In this document: piece after piece, positions 22,559 to 23,705 of the stretch
Position numbering within the stretch: position 1 is the first letter of the stretch
How the letters are laid out: each line of letters opens with the position of its first letter
Notes under the pieces: model-generated
Told to the model about the DNA's origin: nothing
Seen by the model: the letters and a program-made list of their open reading frames with translations, nothing else
Database searches by the model: none
Source of the DNA: Persephonella sp964519345
Lineage (GTDB): Bacteria; Aquificota; Aquificia; Aquificales; Hydrogenothermaceae
DNA: 23,705 nucleotides
Assembly (NCBI GenBank): GCA_964519345.1
Contig: CAZFKX010000001.1
Location: forward strand, 1 to 23,705
Reading direction: 5' to 3'
Position numbers and translations under genes: made by a program

Positions 22559-23560
22559 ATGATAGAGTATCTGAAAATAATAGGGATCGGAAAGAAAGGA
22601 GCAAAAGATCTTACCTTAAATCAGGCTTATGAGGCTGAAAAGATGATACTAAATGGAAAAGCTACAGATATTCAGACAGGAGCTTTTTGGTCTGTGATCA
22701 GATACAAATATGCCTCCATTGAGGAACTGAAAGGTTTTTTGAAAGCGAATATGGAAAATAACGATTTTTTAGAGGTGGATATTAAACCTCTGGATATTGC
22801 TATAAATTATGATGGTAAGAACAGAACTGTTCATATACTTCCTGCAGCTATTTTTATTGCATCTGGAGGAGGTGCTTTTATATCTGGGCATGGTGCTGAG
22901 GATGTTCCTGCAAAATATGGTATACCTTACTACAAAATACTTGAAAGTATGGGATGTAAAACGCCAGAAAAGAAAGATACGATATTGAAGTCTCTTGAAA
23001 AAGCAGGTTTTGGCTTTTATCATCAGAGGTTGTTTAATAAAAAGCTTTATGGTTTACTTCCAAAAAGAAGAGAATTTGGACTTAGAACATACCACAACAC
23101 TATAGAAAGAATGCTTAACCCTTTTAAAACAGATAAGGTCGTAACAGGGGTTTCTCATCCACCTTATATCTTTAAATATTTTGAGATAGGTAAGTTTGCA
23201 GGATTTAAAAGAATTACTGTTTTTAAAAGTCTTGAAGGAGGTGTTGAGCCTTTTCCTAATCATGAAACAAAAATATTTTTGAATGATGAGAATTTTGTTA
23301 TTTATCCTGAAGGTGTTATAAAAGAGTTTATACTTAGAAGAATTTCTCCTGATGAAAATGGGAAGATATGTATTTCAATATTAAAAAATGAGGACAAGAA
23401 ATTCACTGATTTTGCTCTTTTGACAGCCGGCATTCTCCTTCTTGCTTATGGGGTTGTGCAGAATTTTGACGAAGCTCTCTCCTTGGCTGAAGATAGTCTA
23501 AGATCAGGCAAAGCCTATGACAAATTTAGAAAGTATGTCCAGATAACAGAAGAGGAGTAG
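22559..23560 (+). CDS. TrpD2-like glycosyltransferase-3-fold protein (YbiB type)
   Basis: This 333-residue protein resembles anthranilate phosphoribosyltransferase, but the PRPP motif GTGGD is replaced by INYDGKNRTVHILPAA (82-97). HGAEDVPAKYG (111-121) matches the HGNRSVSSKSG segment of TrpD. RREFGLRTYHNTIERMLNPF (170-189) matches the LGxRTxxNxxGPLxNP segment, and SLEGGVEP replaces the GxDGLDE motif. These changes fit the TrpD2/YbiB branch, whose E. coli member is reported to bind nucleic acid, rather than tryptophan synthesis. The ATG at 22559 has AGGAGGAGG directly upstream. An in-frame ATG at 22433 lies inside birA antisense and is unlikely. It ends 4 nt from lepA. Confidence 0.75.
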   Translation: MIEYLKIIGIGKKGAKDLTLNQAYEAEKMILNGKATDIQTGAFWSVIRYKYASIEELKGFLKANMENNDFLEVDIKPLDIAINYDGKNRTVHILPAAIFIASGGGAFISGHGAEDVPAKYGIPYYKILESMGCKTPEKKDTILKSLEKAGFGFYHQRLFNKKLYGLLPKRREFGLRTYHNTIERMLNPFKTDKVVTGVSHPPYIFKYFEIGKFAGFKRITVFKSLEGGVEPFPNHETKIFLNDENFVIYPEGVIKEFILRRISPDENGKICISILKNEDKKFTDFALLTAGILLLAYGVVQNFDEALSLAEDSLRSGKAYDKFRKYVQITEEE

Positions 23561-23564
23561 GTAT

Positions 23565-23705
23565 TTACTCAGCCTTAAGAATGCTTAAGAAAGCTTCCTG
23601 AGGAAGTTCTACTTTTCCAAGTTGTTTCATTCTTTTCTTCCCCTTCTTTTGTTTTTCTAACAGTTTTTTCTTTCTTGTGATATCTCCACCGTAACATTTA
23701 GCAAG
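23565..23705 (-). CDS. lepA: Elongation factor 4 (LepA), C-terminal end (partial)
   Basis: The last 46 residues enter from the right edge and stop at TAA (23567-23565). LAKCYGGDITRKKKLLEKQK and GKKRMKQLGKVELPQEAFL are the LepA-specific C-terminal domain that contacts tRNA and the peptidyl transferase region. LepA is a ribosome-associated GTPase acting in initiation or back-translocation. It converges with the TrpD2-like gene with a 4-nt gap and no visible terminator between them. Confidence 0.96.
   Translation of the reverse strand, partial: LAKCYGGDITRKKKLLEKQKKGKKRMKQLGKVELPQEAFLSILKAE

Noticed and set aside
1..23705. CRISPR arrays, tRNAs, rRNAs, insertion sequences, phage genes
   Set aside because: I found no regularly spaced direct repeats, cloverleaf-like segments, transposase motifs or terminal inverted repeats; the window is almost entirely conserved coding DNA.

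Overview
The window is an AT-rich (roughly 35-40% GC by eye), gene-dense bacterial chromosome segment. AGA arginine and ATA isoleucine codons are common and Shine-Dalgarno sites are strong. Gene content and protein character (Lys/Glu-rich, thermophile-like ribosomal proteins, compact SecY, a 2-hydroxyacid dehydrogenase of the type I associate with Aquificota and epsilonproteobacteria) suggest a thermophilic Aquificota of the Hydrogenothermaceae (Persephonella or Sulfurihydrogenibium type). That placement is from memory of the families, not from a search.

Region 1 (1-15671, all + strand) is the ribosomal superoperon. It holds the 3' end of tuf, then S10-L3-L4-L23-L2-S19-L22-S3-L16-L29-S17 (S10 block), L14-L24-L5-S14-S8-L6-L18-S5-L30-L15-SecY-Adk-Map-IF1-L36 (spc block), S13-S11-S4-RpoA-L17 (alpha block), and a YggT membrane protein 2 nt after rplQ. 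Most genes are separated by 0-35 nt or overlap as TAATG. The clearest break is 89 nt between rpsQ and rplN. It holds a good sigma-70-like promoter (TTGATT-17-TAAAAT) and an 8-bp stem-loop that would sit at the very 5' end of the spc transcript.

Region 2 (15641-18476, - strand) is a three-gene cluster: ilvE, a protein with an M28-aminopeptidase-like layout but lost zinc ligands, and a membrane protein with six hydrophobic segments, a coiled coil and a GAF-like domain but no output domain. Both downstream genes appear to start at TTG codons overlapping the previous TGA. The last gene runs 31 nt into the 3' end of yggT on the opposite strand.

Region 3 (18585-20918, + strand) is bioF, a 77-aa orphan protein and a D-2-hydroxyacid dehydrogenase, tightly packed and divergent from ilvE.

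Region 4 (20919-23705) contains a 242-nt stretch with a possible decayed gene remnant (- strand), a small IscU/NifU-N-like protein lacking two of the three scaffold cysteines (- strand), birA with an N-terminal winged helix (- strand, possibly near-leaderless), a TrpD2-type glycosyltransferase-3-fold protein (+ strand), and the 3' end of lepA (- strand).

I saw no CRISPR array, tRNA, rRNA, insertion sequence or prophage gene. Most of the window is conserved housekeeping DNA. The less-explained parts are the ilvE-linked pair, the degenerate IscU-like protein and the remnant beside it.
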